A stretch of DNA of 64,000 nt, from positions 1,674,001 through 1,738,000 of the forward strand of contig JAKUDP010000010.1 in the NCBI GenBank assembly GCA_022570795.1, read 5' to 3'. A program made the position numbers and the translations under genes. How positions within the stretch are numbered: the first letter of the stretch is position 1; each line of letters opens with the position of its first letter. The DNA is from Sphaerulina vaccinii. Its lineage: Eukaryota; Ascomycota; Dothideomycetes; Mycosphaerellales; Mycosphaerellaceae. Under the pieces are notes generated by a model. The model was not told the origin of the DNA, did not search any database, and saw only the letters and a program-made list of their open reading frames with translations. This document shows, in pieces, positions 43,931 to 53,930 of this stretch.

Positions 43931-44396
43931 TATTCTGTGACTGGATTTGGAGTATGGAGGGAGATGCGGCAGGTCAATGATACCCATCTCTTTGTTATTA
44001 GGAACAGACATTGGAAAACAGAACGAAAGGCTAGCGCCAACAGGAGGCATAGGTAAAGCGAGCATGAGAGATACTCTACAGAATCTCGGTCAAACAAGTT
44101 CTGATGTTTTTGATCTGAGACATCTTGCTGCACCTGGTGCGAGTCTCATAGCTTCTCGTCCACAAGCTCGTATATATAGCGAGCTTCAAGCTGAGCATGC
44201 TTCATGCCATGATCTCGTACCTTCATGCGACTGGCTGCTGCTCATCGAAACCTTATCTCTGGGAAGCCATGTCAAAGTCTTAACGCAGCGTCTGCACACG
44301 TAATTCCTTGGTAGCTTTTCGCGCACAGAGAAGATTGCGGGCTGCTAACTAGAACTTTCCGACGTTTGACTACTTTACTGTCAGCTGTCGTCCCTC
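43931..44396. other. convergent intergenic region, phospholipase B / TPR-like gene
   Basis: About 465 bp between convergent genes. No gene, repeat or RNA is recognised. Confidence 0.4.
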
Positions 44397-46310
44397 TCAG
44401 CTACCCGATCCAGCCTGTGCGCCAAAGATAGCCTCAGCCAATTGTTGACCAATGATACCCTCCTCAACACAGCTTTCCAATGCCTCCATCAAGTCTTCAC
44501 CAGCCTTTGGTGCTTCGCCTCCATACATCAGTGCCGCGATCGCCTTCGCTATCTGGAGTCTCTGCTTCGCTTCCTCCTCAATATCCTCATCACCACTAGC
44601 CTTGGCATGGCTCACAGCGCCCTTGTAGTATGTCTGAGCATTCTTGATCAGGGTCTGTGCAGAATTCCTCGTGCTCTCGCTCAAGTCTGTCTTTGGGATA
44701 AGGATCAATCTATGCCGCAAGATCTCCAGATCACCTGCAGAAAAAGCAGAATGTAAGCGAGTGTCTCTGAAAGGCGCGAATGTGCTTCTGCAGGTCTGTC
44801 TCTGAGCTTGTTGCCATAGCCAGCTTAAGCTCTGTGAGACACTGGAAAGAAGAGATCTACTGCTTACCTTTCGATTTGTAAACTTCAGCTTTACTCTCCT
44901 GAGCGCTTTCTGTGGTAAGTTTCGTAGCTTTAGTGTAAAGATCTTGTGAGGTGGTGAGCTCCTTCCAGGCTAGAGTTGCCGGCAGATCTGGTGATTCACC
45001 GAATCGATCTATTGTTGACATGACCAGTTCTGTTCGAGCTTCGGCTTCCGCGACGAGAGCATCTGCGTCGGTGTCTTTGCCTGCAAGAAAAGTGAACAAA
45101 AGGTCAGCAAGTATCTCCGAGAAACGCAAGTGCGTCTGAGCAGGCTTGTCTGTGAGCTTGTAGCCATAGTGGGCTCAAGCTCAGCGAGACAATCGGACTG
45201 AGGAGCCTTCGGACTACTACTGCTTACCAGGAATATCGAATGCGTTAAGCCGTTCGATGTAGGTTTGTAGCTCGATCATTTGGTATTCGAACTGTGCGCT
45301 TGCATAGGCGGCTATGAACGACGCACGGTTTACCTGCGAGTAGAAGGGTCAGCAAGTATCTCTGAAAGAAGCAGGCTGTCTCAGCAGTGTCTGTCCTCGA
45401 GCTTATTGCCCCAGTGAGCGTGAGCTTCGCGAGACACCGAGGAGAGCGGATGACTTCTGCCTTATAATGTACTTACGGCTGTCGTTAGGCGCGCTTTGTC
45501 TTGATCCTCTGATTGTAAGAGGTTGATGTAGTTCGGAGCTTTTGACTCGGTCAATTGTCTCGCGAGGTCGCCCAGAGTTTGCAAACCTTTCTCGTTTGAT
45601 AGAGGCGCGAGGGTCGTCAGCGCTGATAGAGAGGCATACACAGTGTCTAGCAGATCACTCGGCGATATTGGAGTCTCCACGATCGCAGACTGTTCCGCCA
45701 TTGGAACATCTGTACTGGAAGGTTTCTCCTGAGGCTCAAGCTCTGGCTCTTCGAGTGCAACGCCACCATCCTCGGTGTCTGGGAAGTCCAGCTTGTGTTG
45801 CTCGTACATCATCTCCTGCCTGGAGAGGCATGATGACAGATGCTCGAGCGCCTTCTGAATTAACGATACCGCTTCGTCCTCACGATCATCCTCGCTCAGC
45901 TGTTCGGCAAGTGAGGTCAAGACCTGTGAAGTATTGAATAGCACATCAGGGTTCTCTTCATTGAGCTGCAATGCATGCTGATGTGAGGCGAGAGTTCGTT
46001 CCAGCCACTCAGGGAGTTCGAGACCAATATGCTCGAGGATCGCGGGTTGCTGAGATATCTCCAGTTCTAGTCGAGCCTTGTTGTATGCGAGGTCGAAATC
46101 CTTGGGGTGCTTGCCAACTCCAGTCTCGTACAGTTCTAGTGCTCTCACAAAGGCTCTAGCAGATTTGACTGAGTCTCCAGCTCGGTGCTTTCCACCAGCA
46201 GCTTCTTCGAAATCGGCAGCCTCTTGGTAGTCATCTGCCGTAACGAGAGCTGCGGCCTTTGCCGGCTTCTTCTTGGGTGGAGGCCTGGTAAACTGCTTCG
46301 ATTTCGCCAT
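44397..46310 (-). CDS. TPR-like fungal protein with three homologous introns
   Basis: Four exons in transcript order: 46310-45477, 45333-45228, 45080-44868 and 44734-44397, giving about 496 residues. All three junctions are GT-AG and restore one frame (LTTA-VNRASFIAAY, FDIPG-KDTDADAL, YKSKG-DLEILRHRL). The N-terminus is Lys/Pro-rich (MAKSKQFTRPPPKKKPAK). TPR-like helical pairs follow (SARAFVRALELYETGVGKHPKD, then LASHQHALQLNEENPDVLF, then AVSLIQKALEHLSSCL), then an acidic linker, then more helices. It is probably a cytosolic or nuclear adaptor or assembly chaperone; I do not recognise a specific orthologue. The introns are 143, 147 and 133 bp, two to three times the local norm, and share sequence with each other. 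Confidence 0.75.
44735..44867 (-). repeat. introner-like element, intron 3 of TPR-like gene
   Basis: A 133-bp intron, phase 1, with donor GTAAGC and acceptor CTGCAG. It aligns along most of its length with the other two introns of the gene. An inverted repeat at 44798-44840 has paired GTCTC/GAGAC and GAGCTT/AAGCTC arms, giving a strong hairpin. Confidence 0.75.
45081..45227 (-). repeat. introner-like element, intron 2 of TPR-like gene
   Basis: A 147-bp intron, phase 1, with donor GTAAGC and acceptor TTGCAG. It shares with intron 3 the blocks TCTGAGCAGG, GAGCTTGTAGCCATAG and AAGCTC...GAGAC (plus-strand reading). With intron 1 it shares GGTCAGCAAGTATCTC near the acceptor. Its hairpin is the best of the three (GAGCTTG and AGCC arms facing GGCT and CAAGCTC). 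Confidence 0.75.
45334..45476 (-). repeat. introner-like element, intron 1 of TPR-like gene
   Basis: A 143-bp intron, phase 0, with donor GTAAGT and acceptor TCGCAG. It shares GGTCAGCAAGTATCTCTGAAAG near the acceptor and GAGCTTATTGCC in the middle with the other two introns. The hairpin is framed by GTGTCT/AGACAC arms, but the inner stem is more degraded. Confidence 0.72.
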
Positions 46311-46920
46311 TTTCGCTTTGGTACTCGTCTGCTTGCCTGCACGGCTGCGTGGAAAGTTCCTGATATTGGAGATAGTTGGTGTGGAGTGAGTTCACATGGG
46401 CTATCTTTCTGTCCTGTCGTGATGGCCTTGCTGATTCAGACTACCCTGCAGTGTGTGGTTCAAATCTTTGAAGAAAGCCCGACAATAATTTGGCGCTAGA
46501 AGGCGCTAGAAGGATGTTGGCGGGACCGCCCACCGCGCTGCATCTACGTAAGAGCGGAAGCGACTTTCACGAATGAAAAGTGCTGGAAGAGCTGCTTGAG
46601 GACGAGGCAGCTCAGTGTGGCTGTAAGCACCCAGCAAGGCGCAAGCACGTCGCAGCTGCAGGTCGATCGAAAGGGGCAGACGAAGTGAATGTACAGTCTC
46701 GTACTCCAGACCAACCTGAAGCTGGTGGATCTCACTGGGGCCAGTCGAAGATTATTAGAGGCGAGACGTCATTTCATTAGATAGTTAACACTGATAAGTG
46801 CACCTCGACTCCCGGCCACCACAATTGTGCTTCACTTCTCATTGTCACATGCAAGCAAGAGACAATTGAATCCTTCTCATACTCGCTCTGTCTCTACCAA
46901 CAAACACTCTCCTCAGCAAC
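46311..46920. promoter_or_regulatory. divergent upstream region, TPR-like gene / 6-phosphogluconolactonase
   Basis: About 610 bp. A short perfect tandem duplication of GGCGCTAGAA lies near 46491-46512. No gene or RNA is visible. Confidence 0.4.
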
Positions 46921-47721
46921 ATGGGCCGTCCACCGAATCTCTACTCCTTCGCGGACGTCGACAAGGACCTCGCTCCGAATCTGCGAAAATACATCCTCGA
47001 AGCCCAAAACGAAGCCCTCAGCCGCCGCGACGGAGTCTTTCGCATCGCAGTCTCTGGAGGTTCTCTACCAAAAGCCCTCGCAAAAGCTCTTCTCGCACCT
47101 GCCAATGGCACCCCAGAAGACAAAACCGACTTCGCAAAATGGGAGATCTTCTACGCCGACGAACGTGTAGTCCCTCTAGACCACGAAGACTCCAACCACA
47201 AGCTTGTCAAACAAGATCTCCTTGACAAGATCCCTGAAGAGCTCGGCCAGCCAAAAGTCTACCCAATCGATGAGACTACGCTAGAAGATGCGCAAGAGTG
47301 TGCAGATCAATATGAACAAACTCTCGTCTCGATCTTTGCTCAACGAGACTCTGTCAAACTTCCACTTTTCGACTTGGTCCTTCTAGGATGTGGACCGGAC
47401 GGCCATACATGCTCTCTTTTCCCCGACCATCCTCTTCTTCGCGAAAAGAATGCCTGGATACTGTCTATCAATGACTCGCCGAAACCTCCACCGAAGAGAA
47501 TTACTCTTAGTCTGCCAGTTGTGGTGCATGCTTCGAGGATTGGCTTCGTGGCAACTGGAGGTGGAAAGAAAGAGGTCATCAAGAAGATTTTTGAGACGGA
47601 GGAAGGCGCTAGCCTGCCTTGTGGGCTGGTGAACGCGCAGGCTGCGGAGAGGGTCAGTTGGTTCTGTGATTCTGCTGCTACTGAGGGAGTGAATTTCCCG
47701 AGGAGGGGAAGTGTTATATGA
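46921..47721 (+). CDS. 6-phosphogluconolactonase
   Basis: A single exon of 266 residues, normal for the Sol/DevB family. This enzyme hydrolyses 6-phosphogluconolactone to 6-phosphogluconate, the second step of the oxidative pentose phosphate pathway, in the cytosol. Visible family features are FRIAVSGGSLPKALAKAL (phosphate-binding loop), the FYADERVVPLDHEDSN motif, and LLGCGPDGHTCSLFPDHP with the conserved GPDGHTxSLFP signature. The tail AERVSWFCDSAAT is also typical. The start MGRPPNLYSF has a CAACATG context, and no alternative is needed. Confidence 0.95.
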   Translation: MGRPPNLYSFADVDKDLAPNLRKYILEAQNEALSRRDGVFRIAVSGGSLPKALAKALLAPANGTPEDKTDFAKWEIFYADERVVPLDHEDSNHKLVKQDLLDKIPEELGQPKVYPIDETTLEDAQECADQYEQTLVSIFAQRDSVKLPLFDLVLLGCGPDGHTCSLFPDHPLLREKNAWILSINDSPKPPPKRITLSLPVVVHASRIGFVATGGGKKEVIKKIFETEEGASLPCGLVNAQAAERVSWFCDSAATEGVNFPRRGSVI

Positions 47722-48137
47722 GTGAGAAGGCACGCTGCATGGAGCGAAGCATATCTTGGGAAGCTGGCGTGTGTGGCATTGTCTGTCTGTCTTAGATGAG
47801 ATACCATATCATGAAGCAACGGCCGTTTGAAGTGTCTGATCATATCCTTGTCTCACAGGCTATCTCTGACAACCTCTTCCTCCAAGCGCAATCACATTCC
47901 ATCGCAGCAGAGCCACGACTTCATGTTCAAGGACCGAGACACTCACCTGCTTGTCAAGAGGCTCAGTTTACCATCAGAAGGCACGATCAGGCATGATACC
48001 TCAATTGAACTCGAGACTGTCGATTCGCAGCTATGAACTTATTCTCGCCTCTTGCGGCAAAGGTATTCCCAATGCCATCCCAGATCTACTCGCTGTGCTT
48101 CCGACTTGTGCTAACAATACATCCATTCATCGATCAT
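47722..48137. other. convergent intergenic region
   Basis: About 415 bp between convergent genes (6-phosphogluconolactonase and acyl-CoA dehydrogenase). No feature is seen. Confidence 0.4.
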
Positions 48138-49908
48138 CTATAACTTCATGCCCAGAACCTGGTGTACACGCAGCGCCTGTCGAATGCTCAAATCCAACAT
48201 AATCTCCTCACTTCCACCAGGAATAGCATAAGCACGCACATCACGGTAGAGTCTCTCCACCTTGGCACCCTGCCCACCTCTGCTGTAAGACAGACCTCCA
48301 AAGATTTGCGAAGCCTCTCTTGCACAGAATTCGAATGTGACAGTAGCTTGGGCCTTGAGACCAGCGATCGCACCACCAAGCTTGAGCATGGCTTCCGTCT
48401 CATTCATCTTCTGACATTGGAAGATGAGAGAGTCCATCCAAGCGGCCGAAGCCTCGATTTGTCTCGCCATATGCGCCAACTTCAATCGGATAACCGGGTG
48501 GTCGATCAACTTCTTTCCGAAAGTCTTACGCTTGTGAGCGTACTTCATACTCTCCTCGTAGCAGACACGAGAGAAGCGGATACATTGAATGATGATTCCA
48601 ATACGTTCGTGGTTGAAGTTGGTCATGATAACTTTGAAGCCTTGGTTCTCCTTTCCGATCAAGTTCTCAACGGGCACTTTGACGTCTTCAAAGGTGATGT
48701 ATGTGGTTCCTGAAGACCAGACTCCTTGGCAGTCCATGCGGCGGGTGCTGACGCCTTCGAATTCGCGCTCGATGAGGAGGACGGAGACGCCGTTCATGCC
48801 TTCACCTCCTGTGCGGACGGCTGTGGTGAAGTAGTCACACCAGATGCCGTTTGTGATCCACTTCTTCTCGCCTGTGCAGAATGTTAGCTGGATCTCAAAA
48901 GAGCAGGATGAAGTAGCTTACCGTTGACGATGTAGTGCTTGCCATCCTCGCTCAGCTTAGCCTCGCAAGTCAAGTTGGCCACATCAGATCCAGCATCTGG
49001 CTCAGTGATGGCAAGACATATACGCTTGTCACCAGCAAGGATACCAGGAAGAATTCGCTCGACAAGCTCCTTCTTGCCAGCCTTCACAACTGGTGGGCAT
49101 CCAATTCCGAATCCACCAAGGACGTTCCATACAAAACCACCAGATCCAGTTCGTGACAGCTCATCTGTGAGCAGCATCTCGTGGAACAAGTCCCACTTCT
49201 CTGGTGCCACTGACTTGACAGTGTACTTTGAGAGATGTGTAGGGAAGTTGTGCAGACCCAGTGTTCCTGCGAGGTAGCCTCGCTCTCCCATTTGCTTGTA
49301 GATGGAGTCTGGCACTTTCTTGGCCTCGTCCCACTCCGTCACGTTTGGCATGATCTCGTCTTCTACCCATTGTCTGATCTCGGCTCGTAGGTCGGCGTGT
49401 GTCTGGTTGAAGTATGGAGAGTGGTAGGTCTGGTACCAGCTTGGGTCGGCGTAAGGAACAAGATCGCCAAAGGCATCAAGAGCCTCTGCCTCTTCTTCTG
49501 CGTCTGCACCTGGGACTGGCGCGACTGTGCCAGACTCTGCTTGTGGCTTCACAATCTCTTTCTCGGCTTTTGGCGATGCGGGAGGAGTCGGTGCTTGCTT
49601 TGGCTCTGGCTTTGGCTTGGAGTCGAGGGAGCCCACTTGCAGCTTAGGCTGGTACTTCTTCAAGATACTCTCGTTGTGGTACTTCCAGAACTGCTTGCTG
49701 GCGTCCTTGCCTGCCACTCTTTGGAGGACTGGATATTGTCAGTCCTATATCTAGGCCCTTCTGTCTTGAGACTGAACATACTCTTCTTGCCTCCAGGATG
49801 CTCGTCAGCAAACTTGGTCAAATCGTAGACATCCTCATCGACCACGATGTAGAGGTCGTCAGGCTTGTTGTGCTTGGCCACATCGGCCGTGGTGAAGGAC
49901 TTGGACAT
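48138..49908 (-). CDS. cytochrome b5-acyl-CoA dehydrogenase fusion
   Basis: Three exons in transcript order: 49908-49782, 49728-48922 and 48871-48138, about 555 residues. The N-terminal ~85 residues are a cytochrome b5 haem domain, with ligand His37 in EHPGG and the second candidate ligand in QFWKYHNE. The first intron (53 bp) joins PGGKK to ILQRVAGKDAS. After a Pro/Lys-rich linker comes a full acyl-CoA dehydrogenase: the N-terminal helical domain, the FAD-binding strand RICLAITEPDAGSDVANL, KKWITNGIW after a 50-bp intron, and the C-terminal helical domain with RLYRDVRAYAIPGGSEEIML. This fused architecture is characteristic of fungi. It oxidises acyl-CoA or a related substrate, with electrons probably passing through the b5 domain. 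The chain-length specificity cannot be told. Confidence 0.92.
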
Positions 49909-51122
49909 TGTGATGGTATGTCAGTAGATACTGCTAGGAGATGGAGTTGGAGAGGGTAGCTAGAGGAGTGAAGGGAGAGGAAGAGGTAGTTGTCAATATT
50001 GGCACGAGCGAAACACGAGCCAGAAGAATGTAAGATGGAGAAGCGTGGAAGAGGCTTACGGGGGCTCCAGATCTTTCATGTGAAAGAGAAACAAAGCCGA
50101 CAGTCCAGCGTGATCTGACACCCACCGCCCAGCGTGTTCCTGGAAATGCTTACCGTCGCAGTAAACCACACGCCTCGGAAGACAGTCAAATGATCATGAA
50201 CGCGGCGCAATGGACGCGCATAATCAGACACTCATTGGTTGACAACCCATGCCTCGGTGTCTCCACGACGAGCATGGCTTGTGCCCATGAGCACGGACAG
50301 CATCTTGATCGGCATGTGATTGAATGCGGCGAAGACCTCCGTCAGGTCCGTCAAGCGAGATATAGCCTCATCAACACCACTTCCGAGAACGACAGCAATC
50401 TATATCGAATGCAGAAAAATGGCCGTTGCGATGGCAGGACCGAGGCGACAACTTCCAGGAGCAGGCCATGTTACACATCTTCCAGACACTCGGAACGGGT
50501 CTGCTACAAGAGAATAAACTACCAAGCAGACTATGGACTTGGAACTCGCACCATGAGCATCCTACCACTACTGACAGTTCCAGGGCGTGGCGAGGTCAAG
50601 TTCGAAGGAGAGAAAATGCACTCAGAAAGGCTTCAAAATGCGCCAGGTCATACGCCTGAGACATAATGGTCTTCGAAGCGCTTCATGAGCACGACCTTGA
50701 TGGCAGACGTTGTCATTTTCATACTCTCACGCGAAGATGCTGACCGCTATGCTCGCCAGTCTCTAGACGATACTGATACTCAACTGCCAGTTCAGCAAAA
50801 GACGAAGACAGGTAGGCCGACCACTCTAGCAAGCAAAGACGCCAGGCCTGCTCGTGTTACGTCAGTGGTGAGGGACAAGGTCTTCAAGAACTCTCTTTTG
50901 TTCGCGATCATGATTGTCGTAGTTCATATCGACTCACGAGCATTTTTCTCTCGCATTGGAAACCTCTTCTGGAAGCATATACAACGGCCAAGAACAAGAA
51001 CCAACATTCACGACAACAATACCGAAGAGAAGGAACATCTTCTGCCACGACCCTGTACTCGAATATACCATCCTTGAACCATATCATATCACGTCACCCA
51101 ACCAACCACCACAGCAGCCATC
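49909..51122. promoter_or_regulatory. divergent upstream region, acyl-CoA dehydrogenase / cupin
   Basis: About 1.2 kb. Frames such as 50190-50666 encode nothing recognisable and lack splice logic. No RNA gene or repeat is apparent. Confidence 0.4.
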
Positions 51123-51518
51123 ATGCCCGAACAGAAGCCCGTGGTCGTCACACCCTCAGACTCCTTATCAACATCCGGCGGTCAAACAGAAGGCATGATC
51201 CGGCAAAACGCCCTCGTGAATGTAGCAGACAACATATGTGCCTCCCGCATGATAGCAAAACCTCACACATCGAGTGCAGTACACCATCACGGTGAGGAGA
51301 ACACTATAGTCTTCGCCTTCTCAGGACATGGCACAATTGTCAGTGATGGAGGGAAGAAGAAACAACATCTAACTCCGGGGGATTATGCTTTGATACCTGC
51401 GTACGCTGAACATCAGGAAGTGAATGAGAGTGATGAAGACGTTGTTTGGGCGATTGTCAGGAGTGGGAAAGAACCAATTGTTGTCAATTTGGAGAAGGGT
51501 TGGGGGAGTAGTGTGTGA
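51123..51518 (+). CDS. small cupin-domain protein
   Basis: A single exon of 131 residues forming one cupin barrel. Cupin motif 1 is recognisable as SSAVHHHGEENTIVFAFSGHG, with His and Glu metal ligands. Motif 2 is represented by LTPGDYALIPAYAEHQEVN, which supplies the last histidine. Single-domain cupins of this size act as metal-dependent oxygenases, isomerases or small-molecule binders; the substrate cannot be inferred. The start has the context ccatcATGCCC. It is convergent with the patatin gene, 216 bp away. Confidence 0.85.
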   Translation: MPEQKPVVVTPSDSLSTSGGQTEGMIRQNALVNVADNICASRMIAKPHTSSAVHHHGEENTIVFAFSGHGTIVSDGGKKKQHLTPGDYALIPAYAEHQEVNESDEDVVWAIVRSGKEPIVVNLEKGWGSSV

Positions 51519-51734
51519 TTGTGAATGAATGAATGAAATGGATGAAAGCTTGTGCTATCTATCACGTATGTACAGACAAATGAGATCTGTGGTGTATAAG
51601 CAATTTCATGGGGTATACAACTCCCTCCATGCCTGCCCAAGCAGCTTTGTGCTGCACCCAAGCGCCTTGCTAATATTCACTGAATCCTGTTCCGCTCATT
51701 TCCCGTTGCAATATATCATAAATTTCATTCCACA

Positions 51735-53930
51735 TCAACGTCTCATTGAGTCAACATAACCTTTTCGTTTCGGCGGCGGCGAGTCGTCGATAGTCGACAT
51801 TTGCAAGCCTTGGAAGGCTCGCTTCAGATCTGGCGACGCTGGTGGCGCCGGGCCATCAGGGGCGAAGAAGTTCTTGTACGAGATGCTGGGCGACACAGGT
51901 TGCGAGAGGAAAGCTCGCAGTCGACGATCAGCGTCTTTGACATCCAAGTCTCTGTGCCCGGGTCCTTCTTCGCCACGATCAGCAACATCATCGAAGTCCT
52001 CGTCGTCATATGAAGTGGTTGGCGACGAACGGCCTGATACCCTTTCATCAGAGGAAGATAGAATGTTATCACCAGCATTCAGACTTGCGATTTGAGTCGG
52101 TGAAAGTGTTGTCGGCTCGACCATGGATCGTATAGGCTTGTTCAACGCAGCTCGGCCTCGGACAATGCGCGGTATAGCAAGGTGTCCAAAGCCGCCAGTT
52201 TCAGACCTTCTTCGCGAGAGGCCATACTCGGATCTGGTGGATGATGCTCGCTTGTGCCGTTTGCTGCCTCGAGTCTGGATCTTCATGAGCGCGGCCGCAG
52301 TTGTACTGTTCGCTGCACGTTCTAGGTCGAGCTCAATCGCTACAGTGTTCCTGATACGATCCAGCTTAGGCCAGGTGGCCTGCTCTCCTTCCTTCGTAGC
52401 CCTCTTCATGAACTCATGATCTGGGTTGGCAAGGATCTCCAGTGCGCCAACCCACGAGATCTCGGGCAGAATCGTAATGTCCCCATCGTACTTCTGCGTA
52501 ATCACAGAATGTAGCATCTTCAGCAGGAATGGATCCCACATGTTCTCCATGATGCTGTCAAGAGCGAAAATGATATTAGACTTGGTGACCGATGCCATGT
52601 TCTGTACCAGCGTCGAGTGGGCGACCTCGCTTTGCAGGAAGCGTTGAACATGAGGGTTCACTTGACAGGCGATGAAGTTGTTAACATTGAACATCCGTTC
52701 CAGAGTTGCGGACGGAAGGTCAGCTTGTATGCTGCCATCAATGTACTTGTGGTCCAAGTGGCCCCACAATTCGATCTCGCCTGTCGCTGCATTCTTGCAC
52801 TTGAGTCCTGGAGCCTCGAAGACGTATGGTACAGCACAAGAAGAAGCAACTGCTGACCAGATGACGACGTTTGGCGCAGAGATGTAGTTGAGCAGACGAG
52901 GCACGTTATGCTTGTCTTTGCAGGACACATGTATGTTGAGAACCATCTGTGTCAAGTTGTATGCCTCCTTGAATGTTATGTCCCCCAGCAGATTGCGCAT
53001 TACGCGACAGAGATTGCCAACTCTGAAAGCGGGCTCGCCCTTCAAGATGTTCACAGAAGCACCAATCCAGCCAGGCATTTCATCGTCACCCTGGAACACT
53101 TTCAGATCGCCTTGCTGCAATTCGTCCAGTTTGGCCAGAATGACATCGCGCTTGTGAGTGCACAGAACCGAACCCACAATACTTCCTGCTGACGCTCCAC
53201 AGACGATCGATGGTAGGAGCCCCTCTTCGATCAGACTCTTCACGACTCCGATGTGACACATGCCAAGTGTACCACCTCCAGACAACATGAGTGCAGTCTT
53301 GCCAAAGGACGTCCTTGCTAGCTTCAGTGTCTCATTGTATCTCTTGACATCAGCGTCAGGATCATTCTCGCAATACGCAATCAATTGCTCAATCGTATAG
53401 CTGACAACGGTCGTGTACTCATCGATCAAGTACTTGGTTCCAACACGACAATGCCGATAGAGCTCCGGGTTGCACATCCCACCCAGGTCTCGTTTCAGGT
53501 AATTGCGAATGTGGTAGAGCATTGCCTCCATATCTCGAGCATTGAGTGCCTGCTTGAGAGCATTCAACCGAGTCCTGAGCAGGGATACATCGTAGTCGTC
53601 CTCGGCTTCGTCTTCCAGTCTCCAGAAATCGTTTCCCTCAAGCATGTCCAATGCTTTGGCTGACGTCCTCCATTCTGTCCCATTCTTAGCTGCCTTCATG
53701 CGCAACTCTTGCAGCAGTTTCGCTTCTTCAGCCTTGGTCTTTGGTCTCTGCCCTAACAGCCCAGTCCACCGAGCAGCATCTAGCAGGTCTTCTGCCATGT
53801 GGACTGTGGCTGAAGGCAGCCATTGTGATGTCTTCCTCCGTAATGTCTTGCTCCATGTCTTCCCATCCTGTCCATGACTATCACCGTAGCCTTCGCATGT
53901 CGACGTAGCGATGCCTGATAGCCAAGCCAT
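51735..53930 (-). CDS. patatin-like phospholipase / triacylglycerol lipase (Tgl3/4/5 type)
   Basis: A single frame of 731 residues. An N-terminal helical domain typical of the fungal Tgl family precedes the patatin fold. The fold shows the oxyanion loop ALMLSGGGTLGMCHIGVV, the nucleophile elbow GASAGS (Ser247) and the catalytic aspartate in YIDGSIQADLP (Asp398). These enzymes hydrolyse triacylglycerol at lipid droplets and in yeast also act as lysophospholipid acyltransferases or sterol-ester hydrolases. The C-terminal ~170 residues are Ser/Arg-rich and disordered, a likely phosphoregulatory tail. The first ~45 residues are poorly typical, so the true start may be a few codons away or in an upstream exon. 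Confidence 0.88.
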   Translation of the reverse strand: MAWLSGIATSTCEGYGDSHGQDGKTWSKTLRRKTSQWLPSATVHMAEDLLDAARWTGLLGQRPKTKAEEAKLLQELRMKAAKNGTEWRTSAKALDMLEGNDFWRLEDEAEDDYDVSLLRTRLNALKQALNARDMEAMLYHIRNYLKRDLGGMCNPELYRHCRVGTKYLIDEYTTVVSYTIEQLIAYCENDPDADVKRYNETLKLARTSFGKTALMLSGGGTLGMCHIGVVKSLIEEGLLPSIVCGASAGSIVGSVLCTHKRDVILAKLDELQQGDLKVFQGDDEMPGWIGASVNILKGEPAFRVGNLCRVMRNLLGDITFKEAYNLTQMVLNIHVSCKDKHNVPRLLNYISAPNVVIWSAVASSCAVPYVFEAPGLKCKNAATGEIELWGHLDHKYIDGSIQADLPSATLERMFNVNNFIACQVNPHVQRFLQSEVAHSTLVQNMASVTKSNIIFALDSIMENMWDPFLLKMLHSVITQKYDGDITILPEISWVGALEILANPDHEFMKRATKEGEQATWPKLDRIRNTVAIELDLERAANSTTAAALMKIQTRGSKRHKRASSTRSEYGLSRRRSETGGFGHLAIPRIVRGRAALNKPIRSMVEPTTLSPTQIASLNAGDNILSSSDERVSGRSSPTTSYDDEDFDDVADRGEEGPGHRDLDVKDADRRLRAFLSQPVSPSISYKNFFAPDGPAPPASPDLKRAFQGLQMSTIDDSPPPKRKGYVDSMRR

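Noticed and set aside
46449..46459. B-box-like GGTTCAAATCT suggesting a tRNA
   Set aside because: The flanking bases do not form a T-stem, and no A box or acceptor stem is found within tRNA distance.
50190..50666. 158-codon plus-strand frame between the acyl-CoA dehydrogenase and cupin genes
   Set aside because: The composition is not protein-like, there is no recognisable motif, and several other frames overlap it equally.
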